DNA of 64,000 nt from Mycobacterium uberis (GTDB lineage: Bacteria > Actinomycetota > Actinomycetes > Mycobacteriales > Mycobacteriaceae), in the NCBI RefSeq assembly GCF_003408705.1, contig NZ_QAYL01000015.1, positions 124,001-188,000 on the forward strand, read 5' to 3'. The notes beneath the pieces were generated by a model. That model was not told where the DNA came from. It worked only from the letters and a program-made list of their open reading frames with translations, and searched no databases. Numbering within the stretch: the stretch's first letter is position 1; every line of letters begins with the position of its first letter. Both the position numbers and the translations under genes were made by a program. This document shows positions 63,218 through 64,000 of this stretch, piece by piece.

Positions 63218-64000
63218 ATGGCGCAAGTTCCCGACCGTGAGAAAGCTCTTGAGCTGGCGATGGCCCAGATCGAGAAAAATTACGGCAAAGGCTCAGTGAT
63301 GCGTCTCGGTGACGAGGTGCGTCAGCCAATCTCGGTCATTCCAACCGGGTCCATCGCACTGGATGTGGCCCTAGGTATCGGCGGTTTGCCGCGTGGCCGG
63401 GTAGTGGAGATATACGGTCCGGAGTCCTCGGGTAAGACCACTGTTGCCCTGCACGCGGTGGCCAACGCCCAGGCGGCGGGCGGTGTTGCGGCGTTCATCG
63501 ATGCCGAGCACGCCTTGGACCCGGAGTATGCCAAGAAGCTCGGTGTTGACACTGATTCCCTGTTGGTCAGCCAACCAGACACCGGTGAACAGGCCCTCGA
63601 GATTGCCGACATGCTGGTCCGTTCCAGTGCGCTCGACATTTTGGTCATCGACTCGGTGGCGGCGCTGGTGCCGCGCGCGGAACTTGAAGGTGAGATGGGG
63701 GACAGCCATGTCGGACTGCAAGCCCGGCTGATGAGTCAGGCGCTGCGGAAAATGACTGGTGCGCTCAATAATTCGGGAACCACTGCGATCTTTATCAATC
63801 AGCTTCGAGAAAAAATTGGCGTGATGTTCGGCAGTCCTGAAACTACGACGGGTGGAAATGCTTTGAAGTTCTATGCGTCGGTGCGCATGGACGTACGTAG
63901 GATCGAGACACTCAAGAATGGCACCGAGGCGGTCGGTAACCGGACTCGAGTCAAGCTCGTCAAAAATAAGTGCTTTGCCCAGGGTACTCGGATCTTCGAT
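63218..64000 (+). CDS. recA: RecA recombinase with intein insertion (partial, runs off the window)
   Basis: DNA-strand exchange and LexA coprotease. ATG 63218 follows an AGGAG ribosome site. The N-extein, residues 1-251, is intact: Walker A GPESSGKT at 67-74, Walker [10 protein letters not shown], loop L1 ([18 protein letters not shown]) and [20 protein letters not shown] (L2). After Lys251 the sequence is Cys252-FAQGTRIFD (63971 to the end), which is not RecA but the start of an M. tuberculosis-type RecA intein (CLAEGTRIFD in H37Rv). The nucleophilic Cys1 of splicing is present. The intein body, homing-endonuclease domain and C-extein lie beyond the window. Confidence 0.95.
   Translation, partial: MAQVPDREKALELAMAQIEKNYGKGSVMRLGDEVRQPISVIPTGSIALDVALGIGGLPRGRVVEIYGPESSGKTTVALHAVANAQAAGGVAAFIDAEHALDPEYAKKLGVDTDSLLVSQPDTGEQALEIADMLVRSSALDILVIDSVAALVPRAELEGEMGDSHVGLQARLMSQALRKMTGALNNSGTTAIFINQLREKIGVMFGSPETTTGGNALKFYASVRMDVRRIETLKNGTEAVGNRTRVKLVKNKCFAQGTRIFD

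Noticed and set aside
63842..63856. M. leprae-type intein in recA
   Set aside because: The TTTGG site is continuous with NALKF; the insertion is at Lys251/Cys252 instead.
63218..64000. recA read as truncated by the divergent tail [10 protein letters not shown]
   Set aside because: The tail begins with Cys exactly at a known insertion site and matches an intein N-terminus; the window merely ends inside it.

Overview
The window looks like the chromosome of a leprosy-bacillus-type mycobacterium: intact, well conserved mycobacterial housekeeping genes sit as islands in long tracts of decaying genes. Names and locus tags quoted from M. tuberculosis H37Rv (Rv numbers) and M. leprae (ML numbers) come from memory of the protein sequences, not from a search. 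Read left to right, gene order follows H37Rv from Rv2864c/mapB (Rv2861c) down to recA (Rv2737c), with the Rv 'c' genes on the + strand here. Three points argue against M. leprae TN itself: (i) recA is interrupted at the M. tuberculosis-type intein site and not at the M. leprae-type site; (ii) RNase J and ftsK are about 0.6 kb apart, although their M. leprae locus numbers (about ML1512 and ML0977, recalled) imply distant positions; (iii) the DHH phosphodiesterase has a frameshift. A relative such as M. lepromatosis or M. uberis is the likely source (inference).

Layout. 1-3 kb: end of a penicillin-binding lipoprotein gene, mapB, a glnA4 fossil and an intact amidotransferase. 3-10.85 kb: solid fossil tract holding an alkaline-phosphatase-superfamily gene, nicT, mtr, a GNAT gene, a magnesium-chelatase-like gene and cobO/cobB/cysG. 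10.85-21.5 kb: efpA, the Rv2844/Rv2843 pair, the translation operon rimP-nusA-ylxR-infB-rbfA-nrnA (nrnA frameshifted) and a eukaryotic/archaeal-type proS on the other strand. 21.5-25 kb: fossils including a CocE hydrolase, then an exported DUF3558-like protein. 25-27.7 kb: metallophosphoesterase-pptT-truB, translationally coupled. 27.7-29.8 kb: ltp1 and sirR fossils. 29.9-35.3 kb: ribF, rpsO, gpsI (pnp), pepR. 35.3-41.4 kb: nitronate monooxygenase and class A beta-lactamase fossils, intact ald, Lrp/AsnC, SRPBCC and 13E12-repeat fossils. 41.4-43.1 kb: dapB-Rv2772c-Rv2771c. 43.1-46.1 kb: FadD/FadE and dienelactone hydrolase fossils. 46.1-47.5 kb: thyA-dfrA. 47.5-50.8 kb: fossils of a YcaQ/AlkZ-like protein, hsdM and a MATE transporter. 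50.8-54.3 kb: thyX, dapA, RNase J. 54.9-58.65 kb: ftsK, a GNAT/ArgA-type acetyltransferase and pgsA3. 58.7-62.85 kb: the envelope-stress cluster clgR-pspA-pspM in decay, then DUF5313, ephG and glycosyltransferase fossils. 62.86 kb to the end: a DUF3046 gene and recA with SOS and RecA-NDp-type control sites.

What is kept is translation and ribosome assembly, RNA turnover (PNPase, RNase J), nucleotide and lysine/DAP synthesis (thyA, thyX, dfrA, dapA, dapB), cofactors (ribF, pptT), phospholipid synthesis (pgsA3), chromosome segregation (ftsK) and repair (recA). What is lost is cobalamin synthesis, nickel uptake, mycothiol disulfide reduction, lipid side pathways, restriction-modification, efflux, a beta-lactamase and the ClgR/Psp stress response. 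I found no CRISPR array, intact insertion sequence, rRNA or tRNA.
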